This document shows positions 48,949 to 59,593 of a stretch of DNA of 64,000 nucleotides, piece by piece. This DNA is from Whalleya microplaca (taxonomy: Eukaryota > Ascomycota > Sordariomycetes > Xylariales > Xylariaceae). The notes beneath the pieces are model-generated. The model made no database searches. It had not been told where the DNA came from and was given only the letters and a program-made list of their open reading frames with translations. Made by a program: the position numbers and the translations under genes. Location of the stretch: positions 345,230 through 409,229 of the forward strand of contig MU385758.1 of the NCBI GenBank assembly GCA_022497155.1, written 5' to 3'. Numbering within the stretch: position 1 is the stretch's first letter; every line of letters begins with the position of its first letter.

Positions 48949-49509
48949 ATGAAGGGCTTCAGCAACATTCTTCTCGTTCTGGCCGCCGCCAGCTCATATG
49001 TGGTAGCCACACCAGTCGCTACCCGGGGCGATCTTCGCGTTCGAGCTCCCCTAGTCGAACCCACCGATATCACCGCTCGAACATTCAGTAAGATACCCGT
49101 TCCTACCACCTTAACGCCAATATGAAAACTAACGCGCATTTCTTCATAGTGCCTCGCATGAAGACTGAAGCTAGAGATAGCAACAGTACCGAGAACGCGG
49201 CCAGGTCCTTGGGTAAGACTATGACATACCTTACCTACGTAAAATAGCAACGGCTAACAATCTCAACAGGACGCAGAAATGGAAACGGTACCGAGGATGC
49301 CGATGCTGAAAATGCCGCTCGCTCTCTACGTATGTAACAGTAATCTCCTCAATGGAATATAATATGGACAATGACTAACCTTCGCAATAGCGCTCTATCG
49401 CAGAGCCGCGAACTCCACCGATGAGGAAGCCCAGAACGAGAAGCGCTACCTCGCATCCCCCAAACTCCGCCGCAACGGGGGATCCGCAGCCGCCAATGAA
49501 ACGGCTTAA
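48949..49509 (+). CDS. Small secreted repeat protein with dibasic sites (candidate processed-peptide precursor or effector)
   Basis: Four exons, 48949-49087, 49150-49212, 49270-49329 and 49391-49509, give 126 aa with no cysteine. Every intron (62, 57 and 61 nt) is phase 1, so the 63- and 60-nt middle exons are symmetric modules. A signal peptide is clear (MKGFSNILLVLAAASSYVVA, likely cut near ATPVA). The remainder repeats an approximate unit: a basic or dibasic site, Asn-x-Thr, an acidic stretch, then AARSL or EKRYL. Seen in order are NSTENAARSL, RRNGNGTEDADAENAARSL, RRAANSTDEEAQNEKRYL and LRRNGGSAAANET. There are four N-glycosylation sequons and RR/KR sites suited to a Kex2-type protease. 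This resembles fungal Kex2-processed repeat proteins, but no tailoring gene lies next to it. The family is not recognised. Confidence 0.75.
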
Positions 49510-51054
49510 GCGGGTATCTCATGACGTGAATACCTACCAAGCATAACATTGCTCACGGGCTTTTGTGGGGGAAATGGAGTTTATAGTGAGAAGTCTTATT
49601 GGGGATAGGATAGGGGGATATGAACAGGAACGGGCACCATCGCCGCCGGGATTGCGGCTTATAGACGACAGGATCATATAAACGGTGTCGAGGTTGGAGA
49701 TTCGCTGGACAGGCGGGAGGGTTCACTGGGGTCTGGGAGATACCCCGAAGCAGAAAATTCCAGTGGTGGGATAACTTGGAGTTATTCTAAGTTGTATATC
49801 AAATGTACATCAACTGTAGCTATATGAAAGTCACGAAACTATTGAATAAATTTCTAAACATATTCCTCTTCTGTTCTCGCAATATTTGAGCTCTACTCTT
49901 AAAGAAGCCCTCAACACTCTGTGAACAGGATCATCCTGGGTTTATTAGAAGCATTTGTTATGATTCCAAGTGATCTACAGTTTCGCAATAGAGGAGGATC
50001 GAAGTGTCAGATGCTGCTTGAGGACCTTGTCGATGATACGTACCAAAATACATGCAATGACGCAACGAACATTATTTTTTTTTTTTTTAAAAAAAAAACG
50101 ACCTCAAAGACAGGGCTTGACAGAAGTCTTATTTTATCCAAAGTTTTTAAGCCACAGGTTGTAAGCGCGAAGAGATAAGTATAATATGCACACATAGTTC
50201 AGCCAATGTGCCTACACATAAGCGATCATTGCACTAACTTAGGCCCAACCCCTGAAGCATCTAGTAGTGTCAACGGGCCGCATATCTGACATTTGCTACG
50301 AAGTAAAAAGCCAATACATAGTTCATGTAAGTCGAACATTATGACACAGTCCTTCGAAGTCTATTTAGAAGTCTAATCTGATTCCACGCGCCGGGTGTGG
50401 TAAATGTTACCCATCCGTTGGTACCATCCATCAGCTACGGGCCAATCGGGCAGTTTTTTCAGGGGCCTGCGGCTCAAAGTTACACTACCTGCGCCATACA
50501 GGCGTCCGTCCAACGTCATGCTTCGCCAGGGTCTCTCTTGGATTGCGATGTCAAGAAAGCATCATTGACTTTTCTTCCAGCTGACAATGCAAGCCATAAC
50601 GAGTTCAATTGAAACAGGCGCCCTACCGAACCCGTTATGTGACGGAAGAAGCAGTAGGAGCTAGTTCAATGGTGAACGGACGTGTATAACTTGCAAGAGC
50701 GTCGGATTTCTCGTGTGTATCGTGAATGGGTTATATATGTACAATCAAAAACGCATAAGAGCGCCTGTATTCAAGAGACCTGTGGGACTTTTGCCCTCCC
50801 AAAAGAACCCGCCAGGGTGTTAATGATGTCGTCGCGGCTGCATGATACATAAGAAAAAGCCGTCTAAATGACCGTCGTAAGAGCCCCTTTGATGGCGTTA
50901 AAACAAAGCCATCCATGGTCGCCCATGTAAAAAAGCAAGATTGGAATATCCAATAAATGAAGCCGCGCATTTGTTAATCGGCCAAAACCTCCTTTTAGAG
51001 CACTCGTGACTGATGCTTTGTTTCGTGTATTAAAATTTTTGTTGTTATTGTCGC
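49510..51054. other. Intergenic, no supported gene
   Basis: 1.5 kb between the secreted protein and a small minus-strand gene. It contains a T14/A10 palindromic homopolymer pair at about 50074-50098. No coding signal was found. Confidence 0.6.
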
Positions 51055-51438
51055 TCACCGCACTTCCCTCACATCCATCATGTGTTGTCTCCAATCCTGG
51101 TGGGGGCTGTTGCTGCTCTTTCCCGAGGAACCGAAGCCGGGCATCGACGAGAACCTGCTCAATCGCTTCTTCTGCGTTGGCGTCTGTTGCGGTGGCAAGT
51201 CGCGCAGTGCCGAAGGGTCTTCTAGGCTATGGCGTCTGGTCTCCTCCTCTATCGGTGAGCAGGTGGCAGAACTGTTGGTAGACGAGCCAGTCGTATTGGG
51301 TGTCTGATAGACGTACTCGCCGTCGACATAGATGGCGTTGCTAATGAAGCCAGAGCGCCGGTGCCGGTTGCGAGTGTACCGCTGCTCGAGGCGGTAGAGC
51401 TCGATTTTGGCTTGTATCTTTTGAAGGAGGCTCGGCAT
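51055..51438 (-). CDS. Small conserved-looking fungal protein, 127 aa
   Basis: A single exon with a basic, helical N-terminus (MPSLLQKIQAKIELYRLEQR, then YTRNRHRRSGF). SNAIYVDGEYVYQTPNTTG follows, then a Ser/Pro-rich polar tail ending QDWRQHMMDVREVR. I recall similar short proteins with this N-terminus and YVDGEYVY motif in many Pezizomycotina, annotated only as hypothetical. There is no signal peptide, membrane segment or catalytic motif. The N-terminal helix could bind a partner or a membrane surface. The start is the first ATG of the open frame. Confidence 0.7.
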   Translation of the reverse strand: MPSLLQKIQAKIELYRLEQRYTRNRHRRSGFISNAIYVDGEYVYQTPNTTGSSTNSSATCSPIEEETRRHSLEDPSALRDLPPQQTPTQKKRLSRFSSMPGFGSSGKSSNSPHQDWRQHMMDVREVR

Positions 51439-54400
51439 TGTGAAAGTATAAGGGGTTATTGGTGAATCTCGAAGATTATACCGTATGGAAGAGTCGGGAC
51501 GTGGGTTATTTGAAGTATTGACACGACTTCAACTGCTTTGATCCAACTCTACTCTGCTATGTCTCCCAACCTGTTTGATGTATCCGGGCACGTAGGAGGT
51601 AGTGCTTCCGTAAACGGTATCTAGTCGCTATTGTACGCCTCGGACAGAAATGTGGGGAGTCGCGCAGGTTTAGTTCCTCAGATGTCTCAGACTCAGAGGC
51701 CTCAAGTTTTCGGTATGTCTTGGAGCTGACTAGGTCTTGTATCTCGTTTGGTGGAAAGAAGGGATAGGCGGTGATCAAGACGATCTACTGGTTACAATAA
51801 CTCAAATCAAAAGAACGACGAAAAGTAAGAATCCCCGATTTTCTATTATGTGCAGTGAAGAAGTGGGAATTGGAGGCTGGGGGGAGACGGAGAGAAAAAG
51901 CGATCGTACAGGAAGTTATTAGACGAACAGGGGAAGAGGGACAGCCAGATTATGAGAGGAGAGAAAAGACAAGGAGGCCACTGAAGTTCTCCAAGTGGCT
52001 TAGACGGGTGGGTATTTTGCATGGGTGCCGGTGCAAGAAATGCGGCCCACCTAGAATTCCCTCCCCTATTTCCTAAACTTCCCTCCTATCCACTTAGGAC
52101 AGGGCTGTCATACGCTGACATAGATGCCCAGCCAGACTAGTACGGAAATTAATGTCGGGTAGTGTCGATCCGTGCAAATCTAATATACCGAATATGTAGT
52201 TGTTTTGTATCCCATCTTTAATTGCAATTGTAATTGTAATTGTAACCTTTTCTAATACTTATTATTACGCGACCTTGAAGCTATTTATAACAACTACCTA
52301 TTTTCAGCCAGTAATAACCCTATCTAATCCCTATATCGAAATAAAACGAAATGCCTTTAAGCCTACGCTACTCAATCAGACGCCTTATATATATATATAT
52401 AAATAATACGCAAGTGACAAAAACTACGCGTCAAATGCCTCCAGCGCGTAGATGTATACCTAATTGACATCTTATCTACATACTAATCTTATGTTAAGTG
52501 GAGGGGAGGGAAGTTTAGGAAAAAAGGGAGGGAATTCTAGGTGGGTCGAAGAAATGCATGAAAAGGTCCACCCATCGATGCAATGCACCTTTCAATTCCC
52601 AGGTTGCTATTAGTACATAGGTATTCCGTAGCAGGCTGGATGAACAAAGAACGACGTGGACAGGCCAACTATTCATCAGGGGCTTCTGCAAGCGCTGCGT
52701 TGGCTGGCTGGCTGGTTGGCTGCATACATACTTGCAGTAGAACACAACCTATCAGCCTATCTACCACCACCTGCAGAGCGATAGACGGAGTTGAAGCCAG
52801 TGGCTAAATCCATCAACCTGTCTGCAGGTCTACTTAGCGAGTACTGCTAGTATGTATACGTAGTAGTATCCGGTGGATAGCACTAGCACAACCCACGCGG
52901 GCTTCCATTGGCGTTCCTGGAGTAGCGTCGCGGTCAAGATCGTTCTAGCACCCGTGCTACCCCTGGCATTTCCATGAGGCTTATACCCATTGGGACAAAG
53001 AGGCAGAGAGGCTCCGTTGTTGATGCAGGGGCGACCACGTTTCAAGTCTCCTAAATGCACACAACCTACTAGTCTGGCAGTAGGGGCACGTTAGGTACCT
53101 GCTTGCCAACATACATACAAAGCACCAACTTGCGCTAACAAGTTGCGATAGATCTTGATTGTGTAATCGAGAGAGGGCGAGTCTTGGTCCTTGGACACCG
53201 CGTGGACACTGCGTGGATCTTGAAATCCGGGGGCTTTACCAAGTACGTAGATTAGCGGACGTACGGACTAGCAGGTGGTAGGCTGGCAGGTTGGCTTCAT
53301 CTCCAGATCCAGGTCAAAGTCCAGTACGGATCCAAATATAGATAGAAAACAGAGAAAACCGTATTCGCCAAAGCGAAAGGACTTCTCACTTGTTCCTCGC
53401 TCTTGCACGGTCGTTCCGACATGGCAGTAAGTGGTCTGAGTGTCGCAAATGAAGTAATTCTAATAAGTCGGGGGTGGTCTATGGTATTACCCCAGCCGTC
53501 CATATTGCGTAGATGATCGGCCGCCTTTCCGCGATAAGCTGACAAGCATCCAATTCTGGTCCTTGTCATCCACGTGTTGAACGTTGGTCTGCATTGATTC
53601 TATCGGTCAGCCGGTCCAATTCTCGATAGGATCAACGTTATCGTACGTTGCTGCGTTTTGGATAACGTTGGCAGAAATAGGAGAGAACAAAAAGGTATAT
53701 TGCGTATGTAGAAGCGAGAGCCAGAACCAGATCCTAGCGCAACAGGCTAAATCAATTTAGAAAAAGAGAAGTAAGCTAGTAGGTAGCGCATGCACGGACC
53801 ATAGCCAAAACCACATCTGGGCATGGCCCACTGGACCAGGCAAATTCCATCGTTACAAATCCTTCTTTCCAGATTGCTATTTTATTATTGAACGTACTTG
53901 GATTCATGTAGGTAACGGATGTCGCAGATATTGATAAATCAATAAAGGATCGATTAGGTAATGTATTGTTTTAGTAGATCCCAACTTAACAAGCCGATAG
54001 TCGGTTTTAGTACCACCTATCTTGTGCACAAAGGCAATGTTCGAATGGCTACTTGCACTAAAGCTTCAACTATCGACCCGTCGTTCGGACTAGGGGAAGC
54101 GCTGACGACGCCTTGGCGATGATGTGCTTTACTCGTTACGAAAAGCTCAACAAGGTTCATCCAAATTACAGTCCCATACTTGACAGCCTGTCAACCCCAT
54201 CATGAATATGAATATACTCAAGACTCACTAGCAAGATCAATATTCTGTACTTACAATTACAAGACTTGATATCTTGAGAGAGCCAAGAGCAGTTGGTGAG
54301 AGCTAGTTATTAGCAAAGAGAAGCTCAATTACTTGAATGAGTGAAATTATATATCTATTCATATGAATTATGAGACACTAGATACCTGAATTCAAGACGG

Positions 54401-55327
54401 TCTCCATCTACACTATGTTTATTAGAACATGGTCAATTTTTAGTCTCTTTACCTATAGGTGCCTTATCAAATTGTCTGGGCATCAATCAGTGTTGTGACA
54501 TCCCTCGATTCAGCATCTCTCGTTGTTTTGAAACAGGCGTATAAGGCGCACATGGTATTTTCATAGAGAATATGCTCTTACCACTCCCAGAAGCTCATTC
54601 GATTTGGGAGGAGTAGAGGCTTACTACATGTAATAGTAAGAAAGCATGTCACTGCTTGAAACCCCACCATCTAGACATGCTACCTGGAACTTGAGAACTT
54701 CATTCTTCACCACTCGACTCATTGGATTTCAGAGCGAGAAATATCCCCATCTTCCGTTGTAGACCATAATTACCAATAATCGCGACAATACCCCCCACAG
54801 CCACTCGTAATCGTGCACGCCCCAGGGGACTGTGCTTTATGGGCTTCGTGTCATTACAATGCCTAACCAGGGAAATCCTGACCTCTGCATTGCCATTTCG
54901 ATGCACCTCGCAACAGAACATCTGCTGGTGAAAGGCCAGACGCTCCTACAGCTATGTATAGATGTATTCAAGAAGGCCACTAACGCAGAGATGACGACTG
55001 TATATAGGTAATTGCCCGGAGACTGGCGACTTGGCGCCAAAATGATACAGCCTTGGAAAGCAAACTTCGTTAAAAGCGATGACCTCGTGTCTTGTCTGAG
55101 ACCATATAGAGATGAACATGAGGGACAACAGCAGTGAACAGAGCTTCGGAGCACGCATGATGTGGACATCGATATTCAGAAGGGTAGACCTCGACACCTC
55201 ACTACAGCCCAAATCTAGCAATATCCGCCATTGCCATTGAGACTCAATACACTTGCTTAACTACTATCAACATTTCGTAAAGGTCCAACTATGCACACGG
55301 TACCTCAAACTTTTACGCACACGAAGG
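51439..55327. other. 3.9-kb gene-poor region with a MULE-like MITE
   Basis: The notable content is the 505-bp inverted-repeat element at 52044-52548. A TGGCTGGC short repeat lies near 52699-52722. A minus-strand stretch around 54700-55200 has frames with a signal-like start (MRAPKLCSLLLSLMFISIWS) and a downstream hydrophobic segment, but no clean splice model joins them. No gene is annotated. Confidence 0.55.
52044..52548. mobile_element. MULE-like MITE, 505 bp, ~49-bp TIRs, 9-bp target duplication
   Basis: The left end CCCACCTAGAATTCCCTCCC, continuing TTTCCTAAACTTCCCTCC, (52046-52095) recurs as reverse complement at 52497-52545. The element is flanked by the same 9-mer AAGAAATGC at 52035-52043 and 52549-52557. 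A 9-bp duplication is typical of Mutator-like elements. The AT-rich interior (with AATTGTAATTG repeats near 52221-52240) has no transposase frame, so the element is non-autonomous. Confidence 0.8.
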
Positions 55328-56913
55328 TCAATTAGGGAGAGAAGAACCCCCTGCATCTCTGATCTTCCGGATCTGGTCCGCCAGCGAGATCGATGTCGTG
55401 TAGGCCTTCTTCGTCTTGATGTCATCACCATGTTCCATGTTCCACTCCAAAACCTCCAAAGTCATGCCCTCCAGCGTGGTTAACACTCCAGAATAACCGA
55501 GCCCGCCCTCAGATACCGGCTTCCTAGCTTCAGCGTCAGATGCTACCAAATGCGTGCATATCGAGATGATGCCCGGCTTCAAATGCCTGATGTCGCCGCT
55601 GAGCTCCGGCAGAATTCTGCGCAGGAAGGGATATTTGTAAGGGAGCTCGCCGTAGATCTCGACCGCATGACCCAGCAAGAGGATGACGACCGGCGGCACC
55701 GTGGTCGTGCGGAATGGATGTACCGACAGGGTCCGGATGGCCGAATACAGATCATCGTACGTGATTGGCGGGTTCGGATCCGTAACCACGAACGGACGTC
55801 CCGCAACCCTAGCGCTCTCCGACAGCGGCAGCGCGAGCACGGCTTCGTGATGCAGGTGTGCCATAGCCACGTTCGCGCCGTGCACGAAGTTTTGCACGAT
55901 ATGAGACACCCAACTGAGAAATGTTAGCAAGGAGCGCGGCCCGCATACGGGAGGACATCGGACTCACGTGGGAAGGACCTCTCTGCTCAGCGGGTCACCG
56001 ACGGTGTTGTCCGTCGGGTTGCCGTACACGCCGTTAGCGGGACGGATACAGCCAGTGCGGAAATCCGCCTCGTTCGCGTCACAGACGAACCTCTCCGCGA
56101 CCGCTTTCGAGAGAGGGTAGTTGCCGAAGAACTCCTCCCGGTTCCTCAGGGGCGCCTGGAAGTCCCTCACGTCTAGGATCTGCCAGAAGTTGCGCGGTGA
56201 GCTCGCCCACGGCGCGACGAACGGCTCTACGGGGTGTATGGCGATGGACCCGGATGATGTGGAACTGAAGACATCGGCACCGGCTTTTCGTGCCGCGTTG
56301 AGGACGTGCTTCGTCCCTGTCACGTTGACGGCCTCCGGGAAGCCGTACTGGAATTCGGATCTCTCGGAGGCCAGGATAACGGCCGCTGTGTGAAATACGG
56401 TCAGCGGGAGGCGTGCTACCGTGGGGTGCCACGGCCGAGAAAAGGCAGCTTCAACTGAGTCTGCGGAGGTGATGTCCGTCTGCACGAACTCAACCTCCGT
56501 CGCTGGACCACTGAGCATATCGCTGCGTTCCGTCTTACGGATATCTATTATACGGATGCTCTGAGGGGGGTTACCACGTGCCAATAGTTGGAGCACAATG
56601 AAACCCCCAACGAGTCCTTGCCTGGTGGATTAGAGCGTGCTCATGAAGAAGGGTGTTTACACGACTCACCTGAGCCACCTGTTACGACATAGCGGCGGTC
56701 CAACTTTGGAGGAATCTTGTCTGTGTAATCAATTGGCTTTTCTTGTAGCCTTTGGTAAGTTTCCTTCAGCTGTGCAGGTGTCCAGCGTGAACCCGACAGC
56801 TTCCGGACCTCATCTGGTGTCCCACTGAGGAGCTGGTTTACTCGATATAGATAGAATATGATACCCGCCAGCGCAGTCCAAAGGGCAAGCCAAGGCCATC
56901 CAAGATCAAACAT
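55328..56913 (-). CDS. Membrane-anchored 3-beta-hydroxysteroid dehydrogenase/isomerase family protein
   Basis: Exons 56913-56670, 56616-55968 and 55913-55328 join in phase (introns 53 and 54 nt; GTGAGT donors), giving 492 aa. One N-terminal membrane helix (about 9-24) precedes an extended-SDR fold. The NAD motif TGGSGLVG lies at 78-85, FHTAAVILAS follows strand 4, and the catalytic YPLSK has Tyr248 and Lys252. RTGCIRPANGVYG is the usual substrate-side strand. The C-terminal third contains LPYKYPFLRRILPEL, a hydrophobic segment common in Erg26-like and 3-beta-HSD proteins. The likely reaction is NAD-dependent oxidation of a sterol or other secondary alcohol at the ER. It may be a paralog of Erg26 rather than Erg26 itself. 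Its upstream side abuts the AT-rich RIP block within about 300 bp. Confidence 0.87.
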
Positions 56914-57194
56914 CGCGACACTGCCTTACCCACAAGTTACAATAACGAATGTTGTGTTACATGAGTTTGCACTGACTAACAGACGGTTAAATTGCGAAGG
57001 ATGTCGCCGGTCGATTTTCGGGTTACGAGAATCCTTTCAATTACCTCGCTAACGCAAGATACATGTAATAAAGCAGTCTTATGCATTACAAGTGAACCAC
57101 TATATTTGCTTTCGGAAACATCCGTTTTTCCCATCCAAACACGCCCAGCTAGGTGTTACAACGGGCTTCGTTAACGGAGCACCTGTTCGTTCCA
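56914..57194. promoter_or_regulatory. Upstream region of the 3-beta-HSD-like gene
   Basis: About 280 bp of balanced composition lies between the start codon and the edge of the AT-rich block, so the promoter sits next to probable heterochromatin. No motif is assigned. Confidence 0.5.
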
Positions 57195-57975
57195 CTTATT
57201 TAGCTTCCCGCGACTTTAGGATATGGTACCTTTTATACCCTACCCGCGTTTCGCGGCTATTTAATATAGAGATTAAGGGCGCGTATTTACGCGTAATATA
57301 TTTATATATCGCGTTATATTAGAATTTTTTAACCCTTTTATTTATAACTTTTTTATAGTAATTAGAATTAAAGCTATTTTAATATAACTTTTAGTAATAT
57401 TTTTAATAATTTTAAAATTTTATAAGCTTTTTTTTACCGCTACTTTATTAATAACTATAGTTTTTTATTTATTACTTTTATTTGCGCGTTAATTTATATA
57501 TTTTATTATAAATAATTACTAATTCGGCTTTAAATTTTATAGCTTTAAATCGATCTCGATTTTATTTAAGATATTAATTTATATATATTTTTTCCGGCTT
57601 ATTTTTAGCCGCTTTTTTGACGTATTTATAAATAACTACTAATTTAGCTTTAGATTTAAGAGAATTTTAGTATTAGAAATGCCCGGCGGTAAATAATTTA
57701 CGCTAATAATAATTAGGTTTATTAAATATTCTTTTTTTAAACTATTTAAATAAATATTAACGGCTTATTAAAATAGATTTTTTAATAATCCGCTTATAAT
57801 AAACTTATATTTTAACGGCTTATTAAAACGGATTCTTTAATTCTTTTGTTATAAATATCTTATAAATCGGGCTTTATTATATTAGTTTTTTATAGGAAAA
57901 ATATAACAGATTTTTGCGTATATAAACGGATAACTATCGATTTTAAAAGAAAAAATACGTTAGGAGTTAAAATAT

Positions 57976-58204
57976 TATTAATAATAAACGGGAAAAGTTA
58001 AAAGTTTATTAATAATCGGGAAGGAAAAGTTAAAATTTTATTGGCAGTAATAGGGGGTATATTTAATATACGTAATTATATATTATATTTGTTAGTAATC
58101 GGAAGGAAATAGCTTAAATTTTATTAACAATCGGGAGGGAAAAATTAAAATTTTATTAATAGTAATAAAGGGTATATTTAATATACGTAATTACGTATTA
58201 TATA
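57976..58204. repeat. Tandem duplication, ~115-bp period, within the RIP block
   Basis: Two successive copies share AATCGGGA(A/G)GGAAAA, AATTTTATT, GGTATATTTAATATACGTAATTA and TATTATAT at a spacing of 115 bp. Differences between copies are largely G/A and C/T, consistent with independent RIP after duplication. Confidence 0.75.
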
Positions 58205-58325
58205 AAGGAATTATATATATAATTATATATAATATTAAATATTATACCAATTTTTTAAAATTTTAATTTAAGTAATTTCGAGTTATATAATTTCAAGCTT
58301 AAATTTAATTATTATATATATTAAT

Positions 58326-58440
58326 GCGTGTTGCCCCGGGGGGCATACGCACGGACCATGTAAAATAAAATAAGATAAGATAAGCTAGATTAGCTATATG
58401 TAACATAACAGTAGCTAGTTAGGAAGGATTCCTCTTTCCT
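58326..58440. other. GC-balanced island in the RIP block
   Basis: Begins TGTTGCCCCGGGGGGCATAC, includes a short AAGAT array, and ends near a TTAGGAAGGATTCCT palindrome. Its composition differs sharply from the flanks, so it may be a later insertion or LTR fragment. Clear ends and a target duplication were not found. Confidence 0.4.
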
Positions 58441-58958
58441 CTTGCCTAATATAAATTAAATTAATATACCCGCATATTACTTGTATTATATATAATTATA
58501 TATTAAATTATATTAATCTTTAATATTATATATATAATTACATATTTATAACTATAAGCTTTTTTAACGTTTTTTAATTTTTAACCCCTTAAATTAATTA
58601 CTTAAATTTCTTATTATTAGGCTATATTTAAACCTAATATAATAGGTTTATTAGTTATTTAAATGCTTTTTTTTATTATATTAATATATAATAAACTTTT
58701 TATAAGGCTTTTTACCTTAAAATTTTAATAGCTTTATTATACCGGTATTTTAACTGCCTTAAAGTTTTATTATTATTTTAGATATATTAGTTAAAATTTA
58801 GGTATAATATAAGAAACTATAAAAGGCCGTCACGCTAAGATGCAATTTTATAATGCCAAATAAGTGTTTATTTTCTAACTAAAAAAAAAAAGAAAATCAA
58901 AAAGATATATCGATATAGCTCGAGAGCATTTATACTAACTCTCGAGAGCTATACTGCT

Positions 58959-58982
58959 ATATCGGCTTATAATCGCCGATAT
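58959..58982. other. Perfect 8-bp stem hairpin near an inverted CTCGAGAG pair
   Basis: ATATCGGC and GCCGATAT are separated by 8 bases. Just upstream, AGCTCGAGAG (about 58918-58927) and CTCTCGAGAGCT (58939-58950) form a second inverted pair. Together they look like a transposon terminus that escaped RIP decay. Confidence 0.55.
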
Positions 58983-59399
58983 TTCCTATTATGGCATAGC
59001 CTATTATATTACCCCCCCTTTTACTTTTTACGCGATTGTATTATATCCCTTATACCCGAGCGTAAAATATATATAGATTCTCGTTAATTATTAGCCTTTT
59101 TAGCTATTAATAATTTATTTTATTATTAATTAAGCCCGGTTCGGGAAGTGGTATAAAAATACTTTTATAAAAGAATTTTTTTGCTATAAAAGTTCTTAAT
59201 TTTATATTATTATTAGCTAATCGAATATAAAATAAACGCGCGTAAAATTAAAGCTCGATTTCTACTTTTAATTAATTTTTTACTCGGTAGTTAAATTTAT
59301 TTTTAAATTAATAAGTCGATTTTTATTTTTAATTAGCTTAAACGCGTAATTAATATAATATATAATTAGCTTTTACAATTAGCCGCGCGATTAATCCTC

Positions 59400-59593
59400 T
59401 GTGAGGTCTGTATGTGTATTAATTGATTATCCTCTAAGCTATCTGTGTATAGGTGAAGCTATAGCTATATAAGGAGAGAGGTGGCTGTGCCACCTCCTCA
59501 GCCACACACCTGCGGCTGAGCCACAGAGGGTGTGTATGGCAGAGAGTGTGTATGGTGTATGGCAGAGAGTGTGTATGGCTGCAAAGCCTAACA
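59400..59593 (+). mobile_element. Solo LTR, 194 bp, with 5-bp target duplication
   Basis: The element starts TGTGAGG and ends CCTAACA, a near-perfect 7-bp terminal inversion with the TG...CA ends of LTRs. TCCTC flanks both sides (59395-59399 and 59594-59598), the 5-bp duplication typical of LTR retrotransposons. Inside are a TATATAAG box (about 59466-59473), two hairpins with 7-bp stems (AGGTGGC/GCCACCT and CTCAGCC/GGCTGAG) and repeated GTGTGTATGGCAGAGA words. Composition is balanced although both flanks are RIP-degraded, so it inserted after RIP or was too short to be hit. Orientation is taken from the TATA box. Confidence 0.8.

Noticed and set aside
48949..49509. Secreted repeat protein as an alpha-type mating pheromone precursor
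   Set aside because: The repeats lack the Trp/Cys/Gly-Gln pattern of filamentous-ascomycete alpha pheromones and are not near-identical.
50074..50098. T-run followed by A-run, possible terminator hairpin
   Set aside because: A homopolymer pair in intergenic fungal DNA; factor-independent terminators do not apply to Pol II genes and no Pol III gene is adjacent.
54700..55221. Minus-strand frames with a signal-like start (MRAPKLCSLLLSLMFISIWS) and a downstream hydrophobic stretch
   Set aside because: The only in-phase join uses a 39-nt intron, too short for this genome; other joins break frame. It may be a decayed secreted-protein gene but is not supported.
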